Assembly (NCBI RefSeq): GCF_900103695.1
Contig: NZ_FNHF01000002.1
Coordinates: 186,001 to 250,000, forward strand
DNA: 64,000 nucleotides
Direction of reading: 5' to 3'
DNA from: Sediminibacillus halophilus
Lineage (GTDB): Bacteria; Bacillota; Bacilli; Bacillales; Amphibacillaceae
Below the pieces are notes generated by a model. That model did no database searches and was not told where the DNA came from. It saw only the letters and a list, made by a program, of their open reading frames with translations. Position 1 is the first letter of the stretch, and every line of letters starts with the position of its first letter. Made by a program: the position numbers and the translations under genes. Shown in pieces: positions 9,405 to 18,792 of this stretch.

Positions 9405-9585
9405 CTCAAAAAAGCACAGAACGCTTTCCTGCGGGATTTTCAGCTCGTACTGTTCTGTAGGAGTCTCCGTATCTTGCCTTCGCTAAGTTATAGTGCTCTG
9501 ACTTAAATATGATGGATACAGATTTACCAAGTTAGCTGAAGCCATGCACCGCGGAAAGTGAAATACCTTGCCGAGTGATACCACC
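9405..9585. repeat. Dispersed GC-rich intergenic repeat, degenerate copy
   Basis: Two pieces are visible. 9412-9484 has GCTTTCCTGCGGGA, AGCTCG, GGAGTCTCCG and CCTTCGCT. 9526-9580, inverted relative to the first, has TTACCAAGTTAGCTGA and GCGGAAAGTGAA, matching 19227-19275 closely. No coding potential was seen in the 9331-9668 gap. Confidence 0.6.
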
Positions 9586-9668
9586 ATTCATACCAAGGTG
9601 AAATTGAAAAACAACTATTACTTGCCAAATTAATTCTCTGGTTATTCCATTTCTTAATACGTTAATTG

Positions 9669-9704
9669 CAGGACATGAAGTTCTTTACAACCCTTCATGT
9701 CCTG
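9669..9704 (-). terminator. Hairpin after the fused permease gene
   Basis: CAGGACATGAAG and CTTCATGTCCTG form a perfect 12-bp stem with a 12-base loop. The T-tract is weak on either strand. It lies 39 bases past the permease stop and probably serves as its terminator. Confidence 0.55.
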
Positions 9705-9742
9705 TTGTCATTCATCTTTTGAGTGGACTATGTCGGTTTCCC

Positions 9743-11782
9743 CTAAGCTTTTTTCGCGTGCGAGGACCGGTACATCAACCATAAAAAGTAAGGAGCGCCA
9801 ATCAGGGCGACCAGAATACCTGATGGAATTTCTTTTGGTACTAATAACGTCCTGCTCAGAATATCGGCAATCACCAATAAAATAGCTCCTATCAGCGCTG
9901 AAGCAGGCAGTAAGTGTTTATGACCGGAACCAAGCAGAATCCTTGCTGCATGCGGGGCCAATAAACCGACAAAGCTGATGGTTCCAACAGCTGAAACACT
10001 TGCTGCAGCCAGGAGGGAAGCGATCAACGCCATATAAAAACGCGTTCTGGAAACTTTCATGCCCAACCCCTTCGCTGTTTCATCTCCAAGCGACAGAACA
10101 TTCAAATTTCTGATTTGCAAATATAAAATCGGGACCAGCACAAGCATCGGACCGAGCAAATAGTACAGAAGCGCCTCCCAGCTTTTTGCATACGTGCTGC
10201 CAGACAACCATGTCAGAGCTGATGCCACAGCCATATCTGCCTGTACAACCACAATCTGAATGATTGCGGAACCAAATGCAGAGACACCAATTCCTAGCAG
10301 TGCCAACAAGGAAGGTTGGAAGTTGGCTCGGTAGGATAAACCCATTACAACCAGAAACGCGGCTAATGCACCAAGAAAGGCTCCCAGCGGAATAAACGTA
10401 GCGGAGAAGGCAGAAAAGATGACCAGCAAGGCTCCTACTCCCGCACCAGAAGTAATTCCGATCACCGAAGGATCGGCCAAGGGATTGCGGAGCACTCCTT
10501 GAAATACAAATCCACTGACAGCGAGCAACCCACCGCTTAGTGCGGCAACAAGCAGCCGGGGTATGCGTAATTGAAAAATCATATTGCGAAGGAACTCCTG
10601 GCCGCCATCAAAAACGGCTGAGAAGCTTTGAGTAAGCTGAATGCCACTATTACCTGTTGCTGCACCGACAACAATAGCGAAAACAAGTAACATGGCCAAT
10701 ATCGCGATAAACCAACCGCCCTGGAAAGGTAGTCGGACACTACCAGCAATCATAGCGGTATTTTTTTCTCCATATTGTCTGCTTCTATTTCGCAATACTA
10801 ACCATATCAGCCAAGGTGCCCCGATCAGTGCTGTAATTGCGCCGACGGGAAGCTCGGAAAACGAAGGATCGACCCATCTTGCGAGAACATCCGCTCCAAG
10901 AAGGACATTTGCCCCCCAAATAAAAGAAGCAGTCACCAAAGCAAAGTGATTGCGAAAACCGAGCAATTTAATCAAATGGGGAGCAATCAACCCGACAAAT
11001 CCGATTGGCCCTACCACACTTACTGTAACAGCAGTGAGCAGAACTGCAGCTAACAAAGCGATCATACGGATACGTCCTACCTGCTGTCCGAGAGACGCTG
11101 CTACATCCTCCCCCATCCGGAAAATGTCTAGCTGTTTTGCAAGAAGAAACGTTACGACCATACCAGTCAAAATCAATGGCATGGAAAACTGAACACCGCT
11201 CCAGTCATTTTGCACAAGTGTTCCAGCTCCCCATAAAAACAAACCAGCTGTCTCGTTTTCGTAAAATATTTGCAGGACAGAGGTAAACGATGAAAACATG
11301 ATGGTAACAACCATCCCAGCTAAAACCATTCTGACCGGATTGGCTGAAGCCCCTCCTGCCAGTCCATAAACAAGCAGGGCAGTGAAAAGTCCTCCAAAGA
11401 AAGCAGCGAATAATCCTTGTAAAGGTAGAGAGGCAGGAAGAAAGATCGCACTCACTACTACCGCAAAGTATGTACCCGAATGAATCCCAAGTGTACTGGC
11501 AGATGCAAGCGGATTTTTGGTAATTGTTTGTAAGATCACCCCGGAAACAGCCAGAGATCCACCAGCCAAAATCCCCATCACAGCCCTCGGCAGCCGCAAA
11601 TAACGCACAGTGTGATGCTCAATGATATCTTCAGGTGCCACCAAGGCATCCCATACCACCCGCCAGGACAAGTCGACACTGCCTTGATTGATATGTAAAA
11701 ACATCAGTAAAATGAGAAGCACGGCCCCTCCTCCAAAAGTCAGAGCCGTCTTCAGCCATTTATTCCAAAAAGCATCATTCAT
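9743..11782 (-). CDS. Iron-siderophore ABC transporter permease, fused double FecCD protein
   Basis: Membrane channel for ferri-siderophore import. At 679 residues it is twice the usual ~335, because two complete FecCD/BtuC-type permeases are joined in one chain, as in Gram-negative FhuB. Each half shows the family's GxxLAVSGxxxQ motif (GGSLAVSGVILQTITKNPLA and GGLLAVSGFVFQGVLRNPLA) and a late GFVGLIAPH or SFVGLLAPH motif that contacts the ATPase. It starts 12 bases after the upstream binding-protein gene. No ATPase follows in this operon; the one at 14459-15280 may be shared. Siderophore type is unknown, with hydroxamates the best guess. Confidence 0.9.
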   Translation of the reverse strand: MNDAFWNKWLKTALTFGGGAVLLILLMFLHINQGSVDLSWRVVWDALVAPEDIIEHHTVRYLRLPRAVMGILAGGSLAVSGVILQTITKNPLASASTLGIHSGTYFAVVVSAIFLPASLPLQGLFAAFFGGLFTALLVYGLAGGASANPVRMVLAGMVVTIMFSSFTSVLQIFYENETAGLFLWGAGTLVQNDWSGVQFSMPLILTGMVVTFLLAKQLDIFRMGEDVAASLGQQVGRIRMIALLAAVLLTAVTVSVVGPIGFVGLIAPHLIKLLGFRNHFALVTASFIWGANVLLGADVLARWVDPSFSELPVGAITALIGAPWLIWLVLRNRSRQYGEKNTAMIAGSVRLPFQGGWFIAILAMLLVFAIVVGAATGNSGIQLTQSFSAVFDGGQEFLRNMIFQLRIPRLLVAALSGGLLAVSGFVFQGVLRNPLADPSVIGITSGAGVGALLVIFSAFSATFIPLGAFLGALAAFLVVMGLSYRANFQPSLLALLGIGVSAFGSAIIQIVVVQADMAVASALTWLSGSTYAKSWEALLYYLLGPMLVLVPILYLQIRNLNVLSLGDETAKGLGMKVSRTRFYMALIASLLAAASVSAVGTISFVGLLAPHAARILLGSGHKHLLPASALIGAILLVIADILSRTLLVPKEIPSGILVALIGAPYFLWLMYRSSHAKKA

Positions 11783-11794
11783 TCTATCACTGCT

Positions 11795-12781
11795 CTACTC
11801 AATAAGTGCTTCTTTGATTTGTTCCGCAAATACTTCTGCCGACAAAGGGCCGCCGAATGTCCATGTATCCCCTGGCAGCTGATAGGTTTCGTTCTGTTTG
11901 ACAAACTGGAGGTTTTCCCAAGCAGGATTCCCTTTCAGCTGATCGTCAAAAATATTATCTTCTTCCTGCACGATGTAAAAAAAGCGAGCATCCTGGAAGT
12001 TTTGCAAGGTTTCGACACTGGTTTCGTCATATCCATAGACCTGGAAACCATCTGATTGGTAAGCATTTTCCAAACCGATGTTTTCCATGATTTGAACGGC
12101 CATGGCATTATCCTTGAACAAACGGATTACCGGACTATTGTCTGAACTGTATGCTTGGGATAGAACAAACGGCTTGTCGTCCATTCCAGCATCGGATATT
12201 TCCTGTTCCGCCTGTTGGTAAGTAGAATTCAAATCACTTAGAACTTGATCTGCCTTGTCCTGTTTTCCGAACAGCTTAGCCAATTCCTGGAAGGTCGCAG
12301 TCATTTCCTCATACTGATTCCCCTCCCCTTCCGCTGGATACGGATTGTATGCGAGTGTCGGTGCAATCTCTTTCAGGCTGTCCATTATCGCCTCATGACG
12401 ATAACCCGCTGTAATGATCAAATCTGGATTCAACTCGGCAATCGCTTCCAAACTAGGCTCCTGTCTCGTCCCGACATCCTGGACATCCTCTCCAAGCTCT
12501 GGTTCGATGTTTACCCAGTTATGATAGCCTTCCTTGTCAGCCATGCCGACCGGCTGAATACCAAGGGCCAATAAATCTTCTGCGTAAACCCACTCCAGCA
12601 CTACAACGCGTTCCGGTGTCTGGTCAAAGGTCTGCTCACCGTATGCATCTTCTATCGTAACTGCCTCACTTCCTGAGGATTCATTTTCTTGTCCGGCTTG
12701 CTCGTCCTGATCAGAATTGTTTCCACAGGCAGCAAGCAAAGCAGCCATTACTATGATGATAATAAAATACCCTTTCTTCAT
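11795..12781 (-). CDS. Iron-siderophore ABC transporter substrate-binding lipoprotein
   Basis: Captures a ferric siderophore outside the membrane and hands it to the fused permease. The 328-residue protein has a lipoprotein signal (LLAAC, lipidated Cys19) and an acidic linker. The periplasmic-binding-protein-2 fold of the FhuD/FecB class follows, with PERVVVLEWVYAEDLLALG and PDLIITAGYR as its typical first-lobe strands. The ribosome site is GAGGAGG. A Fur box covers the promoter, so expression should rise under iron limitation. Confidence 0.92.
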   Translation of the reverse strand: MKKGYFIIIIVMAALLAACGNNSDQDEQAGQENESSGSEAVTIEDAYGEQTFDQTPERVVVLEWVYAEDLLALGIQPVGMADKEGYHNWVNIEPELGEDVQDVGTRQEPSLEAIAELNPDLIITAGYRHEAIMDSLKEIAPTLAYNPYPAEGEGNQYEEMTATFQELAKLFGKQDKADQVLSDLNSTYQQAEQEISDAGMDDKPFVLSQAYSSDNSPVIRLFKDNAMAVQIMENIGLENAYQSDGFQVYGYDETSVETLQNFQDARFFYIVQEEDNIFDDQLKGNPAWENLQFVKQNETYQLPGDTWTFGGPLSAEVFAEQIKEALIE

Positions 12782-12830
12782 CTAATTGCTCCTCCTCTAT
12801 TTGTCTATGTGTAATATGTACATTTTTCAA

Positions 12831-12853
12831 ATGATAAAGATTCTCATTATCAT
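12831..12853 (-). promoter_or_regulatory. Fur box
   Basis: ATGATAAAGATTCTCATTATCAT is close to the 19-bp Fur consensus built from GATAAT units. It lies just downstream of the -10 box of the promoter at 12864-12892, where bound Fur-iron would block initiation. Confidence 0.85.
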
Positions 12854-12863
12854 TTACAATGCC

Positions 12864-12892
12864 ATCTTAGCCTATCCCTCCCCCTATGTCAA
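12864..12892 (-). promoter_or_regulatory. SigA promoter of the fused-permease siderophore operon
   Basis: On the minus strand TTGACA, 17 bases, TAAGAT. It is followed within 10 bases by the Fur box. Confidence 0.8.
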
Positions 12893-12980
12893 TCACTTAT
12901 CAAATAGTTTGCTTGATCAAACGAATTAATTAAGCTTTTTTTCATTTTTTGAAAAGTCTCGGCAACATGGAGGATAGAAT

Positions 12981-13025
12981 GGAAAAGAAAAAGCTTGCAG
13001 AACGCGACCGTATCTACAAGCTTTT
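12981..13025 (-). terminator. Terminator after rpiA
   Basis: AAAAGCTTG and CAAGCTTTTTC arms flank a GC-rich loop; the T-run is on the minus strand. It sits directly after the rpiA stop. Confidence 0.75.
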
Positions 13026-13031
13026 ATTTCT

Positions 13032-13715
13032 TTATCTTTCCAGAATATCCACCCCTCTTTTCCGGCCGACAATCACTTTGTTCGTCCTATTGAGAAACAA
13101 CCCTGTTTCCACCACCCCCAACAAAAGCTTGAGTTCCCGGTGTAATGCTTCTGGTTCTGTGATAGCATCGAAAAAACAATCCACTATATAATTGTCATTG
13201 TTGGTTACAAACGCCTCACCGTCTTCTGTTGTCCTCAGCGTAGGATTACACCCAAAGGTAGAGAGTTTTCTAACTGTGTTTTCCCATCCAAAACGGACGA
13301 TTTCAACCGGGAGTGGAAAACTTCCTAGTTTTTGAACCTGCTTACTTTCATCTACGATAATGATCAATTTCTTCGCTGCATCAGCCACCAGCTTTTCCCG
13401 AAGCAGGGATCCTCCGCCTCCCTTTATCAGCTGAAAATCAGGGTCAACTTCATCGGCTCCATCGATAGCCAAATCAAGCCTGTTTACTTCAGAAAAATAA
13501 ACCAGAGGGACGCCAAACTCGCGGGCCCAAGCTTCCGTCCGCAAAGAGGAAGGAACCCCCTTCACCTCAAGCCCTTGTTTGATCCGCTCTCCGAGTCGTT
13601 TTATCATCCAGTAGACGGTAGAGCCAGAACCCAAACCTATCGTCATCCCATCTTCTATGTATTCGACTGCTTTTTCGCCGGCTTTTTTCTTTTTCTCCTC
13701 CACGTCATATATCAC
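13032..13715 (-). CDS. rpiA: Ribose-5-phosphate isomerase A
   Basis: Interconverts ribose 5-phosphate and ribulose 5-phosphate in the non-oxidative pentose phosphate pathway. RpiA signatures are all present: GLGSGSTVYWMI for phosphate binding, AIDGADEVD with the catalytic acid, and KGGGGSLLREK with the catalytic Lys. I prefer the GTG at 13715 (227 residues). GGAGG lies 8 bases upstream of it, and that GGAGG would fall inside the coding sequence if the ATG at 13730 were used. Single gene with its own terminator, between the two iron-uptake operons. Confidence 0.93.
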   Translation of the reverse strand: MIYDVEEKKKKAGEKAVEYIEDGMTIGLGSGSTVYWMIKRLGERIKQGLEVKGVPSSLRTEAWAREFGVPLVYFSEVNRLDLAIDGADEVDPDFQLIKGGGGSLLREKLVADAAKKLIIIVDESKQVQKLGSFPLPVEIVRFGWENTVRKLSTFGCNPTLRTTEDGEAFVTNNDNYIVDCFFDAITEPEALHRELKLLLGVVETGLFLNRTNKVIVGRKRGVDILER

Positions 13716-13911
13716 GTTACCCGCCTCCATTCGATAAGGTTGGTTTGATTATACCCAGATTATTCCCGCGACGCATTTTATTCAACCTAGTCCTATTGTA
13801 GTTAGAGTGATTTCAAAATTTATTGGTATTTCATGTTAAAATCAAAGTGGATTTGTTATACGCAAAAAAGCGAATAATCATAGCATTAATAAAAGATAGA
13901 AGGATAAGATC

Positions 13912-14277
13912 TTGTTTCAAGTTTATATCCTATTTTTCTTTGCCGGGGTTGTGATGGTAACTCTTTCCTTATACCTAAGGAGCGGAGAGAGAAGAGAACG
14001 ATATTCATGGCTAAGCTACATCTCTCCAATCATTCCGATCGTACTGATGACCCTATTGCTTTTTTACCCACGGCTTCCTGCCGATGAATATCCCTCTGCT
14101 AAAGTGATACCGTTTGTATTACTTGTTGGGTCTCCAATAGGACTCATCCTTAGCATATTTGCTTTGTTTAAAAAGAAGGAAAAAAACATCCTCGCTATAG
14201 CAGGATTATTCCTATCTTTACTGCTGGTCGGCACACTGACAATCTTCGGGATTTTTGTGACTTCTTATACACCATAA
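13912..14277 (+). CDS. Hypothetical four-helix membrane protein
   Basis: I do not recognise this 121-residue protein. It begins at TTG with AGAAGGAT upstream. Four hydrophobic segments are clear: residues 3-21, 37-55 (SPIIPIVLMTLLLFY), 65-84 and 92-115, with a positively charged RSGERRER loop after the first helix and FKKKEKN before the last. This suggests an N-out orientation by the positive-inside rule. No catalytic motif is visible. It is monocistronic, diverges from rpiA and ends before a bidirectional terminator. Confidence 0.7.
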   Translation: MFQVYILFFFAGVVMVTLSLYLRSGERRERYSWLSYISPIIPIVLMTLLLFYPRLPADEYPSAKVIPFVLLVGSPIGLILSIFALFKKKEKNILAIAGLFLSLLLVGTLTIFGIFVTSYTP

Positions 14278-14390
14278 TATCGTTTTAGGTACAAACAAAC
14301 CGTTTTGAAGGAATCAATTATAATTGCAAAGTTAGACAACAAAAAACGTTTAGGTGCTGTTTTTATTCCCAAGGCGTTTAACTTTTAATG

Positions 14391-14417
14391 AAAAAATCGC
14401 TCAAAGGGAGCGATTTT
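14391..14417. terminator. Bidirectional terminator
   Basis: AAAAATCGCTC, a short AAAG loop, then GAGCGATTTTT. It lies between two convergent genes (end 14277 on plus, end 14459 on minus) and can serve both. Confidence 0.9.
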
Positions 14418-14458
14418 TCATGTCATGATAGGAGGTTGGATTGGTGAACAAGCTCTTT

Positions 14459-15280
14459 CTAACTTAAAGCACCTGTACCATACGTAACATGATGTCGACC
14501 AATAGGCACCACGAAAGGCGAGCCTGAAATCGGGTCTTTTATCACAGTGCAATCCAGTCCAAAGATATCTTTAATCAAATTGCTGGTGATTACTCGGGAA
14601 GGGGTTCCATCTGCAACCAGCTTTCCTTTATTCAGAGCAAAAATATGGTCGGCATAGCGTGCGGACAAATTTATATCATGAAGTACCATAACAATCGTGG
14701 TTCCGTGCCTTCGATTAAGGTCTGTAAGCAGATCAAGAATTTCCACTTGATAAGTGATATCTAAAAAGGTAGTCGGTTCATCGAGAAATAAAATGTCAGT
14801 TTGCTGCGCCAACGCCATCGCTATCCAGACACGCTGTCTTTGGCCGCCTGATAACTCGTCAATGTGCTGATTGGCCAACTCGGTAATATTCATGATTTCC
14901 ATCGCTTCAGCAACCGCCTCGTAATCCTTTTTTGTCCAACCCCCAAACAGGGCTTGATGTGGAAATCTCCCCCGTCCAACCAAATCAGCCACACTGATTC
15001 CTTCAGGAACAATCGGTGACTGTGGAAGAAGACCTACAATACGCGCAAGCTGCTTTGGTGGTACTTTGCTGATCGCTTTTCCATCAAGAGTGATTTTACC
15101 GGATATCGGTTTAATCAGTCTTGCCAATGTTTTAAGAAGGGTAGACTTTCCACAGGCATTTGCACCAATGATCACATTTATTTTATTACTTGGGATCTCA
15201 AGGCTTATTTCCTGGATAACCGTTTTATCATCATAGCCAGCGACGACCTTTTCTGCTTGAAAGATATGCTTCGGTTTCAT
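14459..15280 (-). CDS. Iron-siderophore ABC transporter ATPase (YusV/FecE-like)
   Basis: Cytoplasmic ATPase energising siderophore import. The 273-residue protein carries Walker A GANACGKST (residues about 38-46), Q-loop LLPQSP, signature LSGGQRQRVWIAMALAQ, Walker B ILFLDEPTTFLD and the switch His in VLHDINLSARYA. Its ATG overlaps the stop of the upstream permease by four bases, showing translational coupling. It is the only siderophore-type ATPase in the window, so it may also serve the fused permease at 9743-11782; B. subtilis YusV similarly serves more than one importer. Confidence 0.94.
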   Translation of the reverse strand: MKPKHIFQAEKVVAGYDDKTVIQEISLEIPSNKINVIIGANACGKSTLLKTLARLIKPISGKITLDGKAISKVPPKQLARIVGLLPQSPIVPEGISVADLVGRGRFPHQALFGGWTKKDYEAVAEAMEIMNITELANQHIDELSGGQRQRVWIAMALAQQTDILFLDEPTTFLDITYQVEILDLLTDLNRRHGTTIVMVLHDINLSARYADHIFALNKGKLVADGTPSRVITSNLIKDIFGLDCTVIKDPISGSPFVVPIGRHHVTYGTGALS

Positions 15281-16314
15281 GACAACTCTCCCTTTCGATT
15301 CATGCGGATTAGCAAGTAAATCAAATATGGCGCTCCGATGATTCCGGTAATGATTCCTACAGGGTATCTGACCTCAAATGCAAATTGACCGATCAAATCA
15401 GATGCCAAAACCAGATTTGCGCCAACAAGACCGGCCGGGATTGCGTTCGAAAACCCAACTCCCACAAGTCTTTTCGCAATCGGGCCCGCCAGAAAAGCTA
15501 CAAAGGCTATCGGCCCCGTGACAGCCGTAGCCAATGCAATAATACAGACGGAACTCAAAATAAGTACTATTCTGGTTATATTCGTTCTAACTCCCAGGGA
15601 AGTGGCCGATTGCTCCCCAAGTTCCAAGATGTTAAGATGTTTCCCCAGCGCTATAATGATAGGCGTCAGGCACAGAACACTGACAGTAAGCAGCGGAAGT
15701 TCATCCATTTGTGAACCGTTGAGACTGCCGCTGAGCCATCTCAGTGCTGCGGGAATATCTTGTTGCGCTCCCACTAACAGAAGATAGGATATCAACGAGT
15801 TAAGCATGGCCTGTATACCAATTCCGACCAAAATGATTCGTCCTATCGAAAATGTTTTACCACTGGAGAACAGGTAAATGAACAAAACCGTAGCAAGACC
15901 GGCAACAATCGAGGCCATTGATACAATCGCATCACTGGTATGTAAGATGACAATGCAAAAAACCGCTGCCGCGCTTGAACCCGTTGTGATTCCGATGACA
16001 TTCGGATTGGCGAGTGGATTACGCAGCATTGTCTGAAAGGTATTTCCGCCAATGCCAAAAGCAAAACCTGCAAGAAGACCGGCAAGCATTCTCGGTAACC
16101 GAATATTGCTAACAGCAAAGGAAACACCCTTAATTTGTTCTCCCAGAAGAACCTGCAGTACATCATTTATTGGATAAACAGTGCTCCCCAGCAAAAGCAT
16201 CCCCCAACATAATGCAAATAGAAGCATTGCAAGCGCTCCAGTAATTATTATCCACCGCCGACGTCTTTGACGCCTTCCCGCCATGATAAACTCTACAGTT
16301 TTATTATTCTTCAT
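15277..16314 (-). CDS. Iron-siderophore ABC transporter permease (FecCD family, second subunit)
   Basis: One half of the heterodimeric membrane channel. It has 345 residues, about nine or ten hydrophobic segments, and the family motifs LPRMLAGLLAGFAFGIGG, TMLRNPLANPNVIGITTG and GPIAFVAFLAGPIAKRL. The N-terminus carries an unusually basic stretch, GRRQRRRRW, just before the first helix. Its start overlaps the stop of the first permease by four bases (ATGA). It resembles B. subtilis YfhA, which imports schizokinen/arthrobactin-type hydroxamates, but substrate is inference. Confidence 0.92.
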   Translation of the reverse strand: MKNNKTVEFIMAGRRQRRRRWIIITGALAMLLFALCWGMLLLGSTVYPINDVLQVLLGEQIKGVSFAVSNIRLPRMLAGLLAGFAFGIGGNTFQTMLRNPLANPNVIGITTGSSAAAVFCIVILHTSDAIVSMASIVAGLATVLFIYLFSSGKTFSIGRIILVGIGIQAMLNSLISYLLLVGAQQDIPAALRWLSGSLNGSQMDELPLLTVSVLCLTPIIIALGKHLNILELGEQSATSLGVRTNITRIVLILSSVCIIALATAVTGPIAFVAFLAGPIAKRLVGVGFSNAIPAGLVGANLVLASDLIGQFAFEVRYPVGIITGIIGAPYLIYLLIRMNRKGELS

Positions 16315-17351
16315 AATGAACGCACTTTCGCCTTTCTGGCAAGTATAATCAATATCGGAGCTCCTATAAACGCTGTTACAACGCCAACCTCAAGCTCTCC
16401 AGGACTGCCGAGGAGTCTCCCGCATACATCTGATATAGTTAAAATGATAGCTCCCGAAATAGCTGACATCGGAATAATAAAGCGCATGTCCGGCCCCATA
16501 ATAAGTCGCATGACATGAGTTGCCAGCAAGCCTATAAAACCGATCGGCCCTGCCAGTGCCGTTGTCGCTCCGCACAAAAGAACGGCAGCCAGAGCAGCGA
16601 TAAGCCGCAGCATACCAGTACGAACACCCAATCCTGTCGCAACTTCATCCCCCAACGCTAACGCATTCAGTGCGGTGGTAGAAATAATCCCCAGCAGTAT
16701 TCCTATGATCAGAAACGGGAGGAATGTAGTAATATCACTCCAGTTTGCCGAGCTGACGCTTCCCACCTGCCAAAATCTGAATTGGTCCATAACGTAAGAG
16801 CGTGGAATCATGATTGCGGTAACCAGAGAGGAAAGTGCGGCGCTCGTGGCGGCTCCTGCCAACACAAGCTTCAGGGGTGTAGCACCGCCTCTCCCCATAG
16901 AACCGATTCCAAACACGAAAACAGCTGTAAGCATCGCTCCGGCTAAAGCAAGCAAAATATATTGATTGGCGGTACTAATATTCAGGAATGCAATACCGCC
17001 TACCACAAACAAGGAAGCGCCTGTGTTCACTCCCAATATACTCGGATCTGCAATCGGGTTACGGGTGACCGCCTGCATAAGCGCCCCGGAAATGCCAAGG
17101 GCTGCACCGCAAAACAAGCTGAAAACGGTTCGAGAAACCCTCTTACGCACTACATTTGCTTCGTAGGAATCAATAGACGGATGAAACAACCCATTCATCA
17201 ATTCATCCAGTCTTATTGGACGCGATCCAAGGACTAGAGAGCCAACCACACATAAAACCAACATGATGAAACAAATAACCAGCACCACTACAAAGTTCTT
17301 CGGAACATGTGGGGAAAAGTCTTTCTTTTTGAAAATTGGTAAACTATTCAT
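16311..17351 (-). CDS. Iron-siderophore ABC transporter permease (FecCD family, first subunit)
   Basis: Partner of the preceding permease (346 residues), YfiZ-like. It shows GAALGISGALMQAVTRNPIA, DPSILGVNTGAS and GPIGFIGLLATHVMRLIMG; the last is the coupling motif that normally reads GLIAPH and here reads LLATH. The gene overlaps the binding-protein stop by eight bases and the next permease by four, so all four genes of this operon are translationally linked. Confidence 0.92.
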   Translation of the reverse strand: MNSLPIFKKKDFSPHVPKNFVVVLVICFIMLVLCVVGSLVLGSRPIRLDELMNGLFHPSIDSYEANVVRKRVSRTVFSLFCGAALGISGALMQAVTRNPIADPSILGVNTGASLFVVGGIAFLNISTANQYILLALAGAMLTAVFVFGIGSMGRGGATPLKLVLAGAATSAALSSLVTAIMIPRSYVMDQFRFWQVGSVSSANWSDITTFLPFLIIGILLGIISTTALNALALGDEVATGLGVRTGMLRLIAALAAVLLCGATTALAGPIGFIGLLATHVMRLIMGPDMRFIIPMSAISGAIILTISDVCGRLLGSPGELEVGVVTAFIGAPILIILARKAKVRSL

Positions 17352-18441
17352 CTAGCTTTTCAATAGCTCCTCCAATTAATTCTAGATAGTCATCAATCGT
17401 ATAAGCGATTGAAAGCGGATTTGGATTTCCAGATGCCGCTAGAGGTGTATTGTTACCAATAAACACAACAGAACCTCTTTCAATAGCCGGGATTTGTCCG
17501 AGCAGGGGATCTTCTTTAACTGCCTGGTATAAGCTTTCATCCCCATAGCCAATCAGAATATCTGCATCATTAAGGACATCGGCATTCTCGGCGCTTAGTG
17601 TCAGCGAAAAGCTGTCTGGATCCGTGATTTCTTCCGTTACACTTTCCGGATATTCCATTCCCAACTCAGTCAAGAACGCTCCTCTAGGATCTGCAGGTGT
17701 ATAAATGTGTATTTTGGACAAGTCATCGGCAGAGAAATTGGCAAAGGCAACTTTTTTCCCTTTCATCTCAGGGTAGTTGCTAGCTTTTTCCTTGATCAGG
17801 CTCTCGGTGTCCTTGATAAGTTGTTCGCCCTCTTTTTTCATTCCCAAGCCGGCTGCATCCAATCTGACTTGCTCGCGCCAAGTGGTCAGCCAAGGACCAT
17901 CTTTATATGCAACAACTGGAGCGATTTCACTGAGAATATCATAATCTTCCTGTGTGATACCGGAATAACCGGCCAAAATGACATCTGGATTTGTATCTGA
18001 AATCGCCTCAAAATCTAGACCATCTGTATCTTGGAAAATATTCGGGTCTTTAGCTCCAAGCTCTTCCAGTTTTTCAGCTGTCCAAGGCAGCATCCCGCTG
18101 CCATCCTGGACCCCGTAATTCGCTGCTGAGAAGCCAACAGGAACCACCCCAAGAGCAAGCGCAACGTCGTGATTCGCCCATTGAACGGTAGCAACTCGTT
18201 CTGGCTTGCTCTCGATAACCGTTTCGCCGAAAGCATGCTCGATCACGATGGGATACTCCGTGTTTTCTTCGCTTGCAGAAGATGCTTCTGTTTCCGCCTT
18301 TTCTCCATTTGTCGAATTATCTTCATCATTTTTAGAATTAGATGCAGAGCTTGATTGCTCCGCTGAACATCCAAATAAAAGCAGGCTGCTCAAAGTCAAA
18401 ATAAATAAAGTAGCAAGTGAAATTTTCTGTTTTGTCTTCAT
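17344..18441 (-). CDS. Iron-siderophore ABC transporter substrate-binding lipoprotein
   Basis: Receptor of the second siderophore importer. The lipobox is LLFGC (Cys24 from the chosen start), followed by a Ser/Asn/Glu-rich linker and a FecB/FhuD-type fold (PERVATVQWANHDVALALG, then PDVILAGYSG). I start at ATG 18441, giving 365 residues, because GGGATGG sits 8 bases upstream. The other ATG at 18453 would overlap that ribosome site. First gene of a four-gene Fur-regulated operon. It differs clearly from the receptor at 11795, so the two systems probably see different siderophores. Confidence 0.91.
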   Translation of the reverse strand: MKTKQKISLATLFILTLSSLLLFGCSAEQSSSASNSKNDEDNSTNGEKAETEASSASEENTEYPIVIEHAFGETVIESKPERVATVQWANHDVALALGVVPVGFSAANYGVQDGSGMLPWTAEKLEELGAKDPNIFQDTDGLDFEAISDTNPDVILAGYSGITQEDYDILSEIAPVVAYKDGPWLTTWREQVRLDAAGLGMKKEGEQLIKDTESLIKEKASNYPEMKGKKVAFANFSADDLSKIHIYTPADPRGAFLTELGMEYPESVTEEITDPDSFSLTLSAENADVLNDADILIGYGDESLYQAVKEDPLLGQIPAIERGSVVFIGNNTPLAASGNPNPLSIAYTIDDYLELIGGAIEKLDE

Positions 18442-18601
18442 TTTTAAATCCATCCCTTTCTTTACATGATTTTATGTATTGGTGGCCAGCTGGACCTTCA
18501 GCTTCTTCATGGATATCCGCATGTTGTTCCTTAGCCGCTAATAATTATGTTGACATGCAGCAAAAAAGGTTGAGTGGTTCCCATTAGAGCTCTTCAATTG
18601 A

Positions 18602-18648
18602 AAATGATTCTCATTATCATCATAGAATTTCCTCTTTCACTTGTCAAC
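18602..18648 (-). promoter_or_regulatory. SigA promoter with overlapping Fur box
   Basis: Minus strand: TTGACA (18643-18648), 17-base spacer, TATGAT (18620-18625). The Fur box AATGATTCTCATTATCAT (18604-18621) overlaps the edge of the -10 box. Near-consensus, iron-repressed promoter of the 14459-18441 operon. Confidence 0.88.
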
Positions 18649-18792
18649 GAAAATTCCAGAATTATTTTTCCGTTGCCTAAGAAGTTTCGAAGGGCCGCCC
18701 TATCAAGCTGGACATTTGATTGTTTCGTCTAAGATATAAACTACGATTTTGAATACGTCTTCCTAACTCCCTGCATTAATTAAGCTGGAGGT

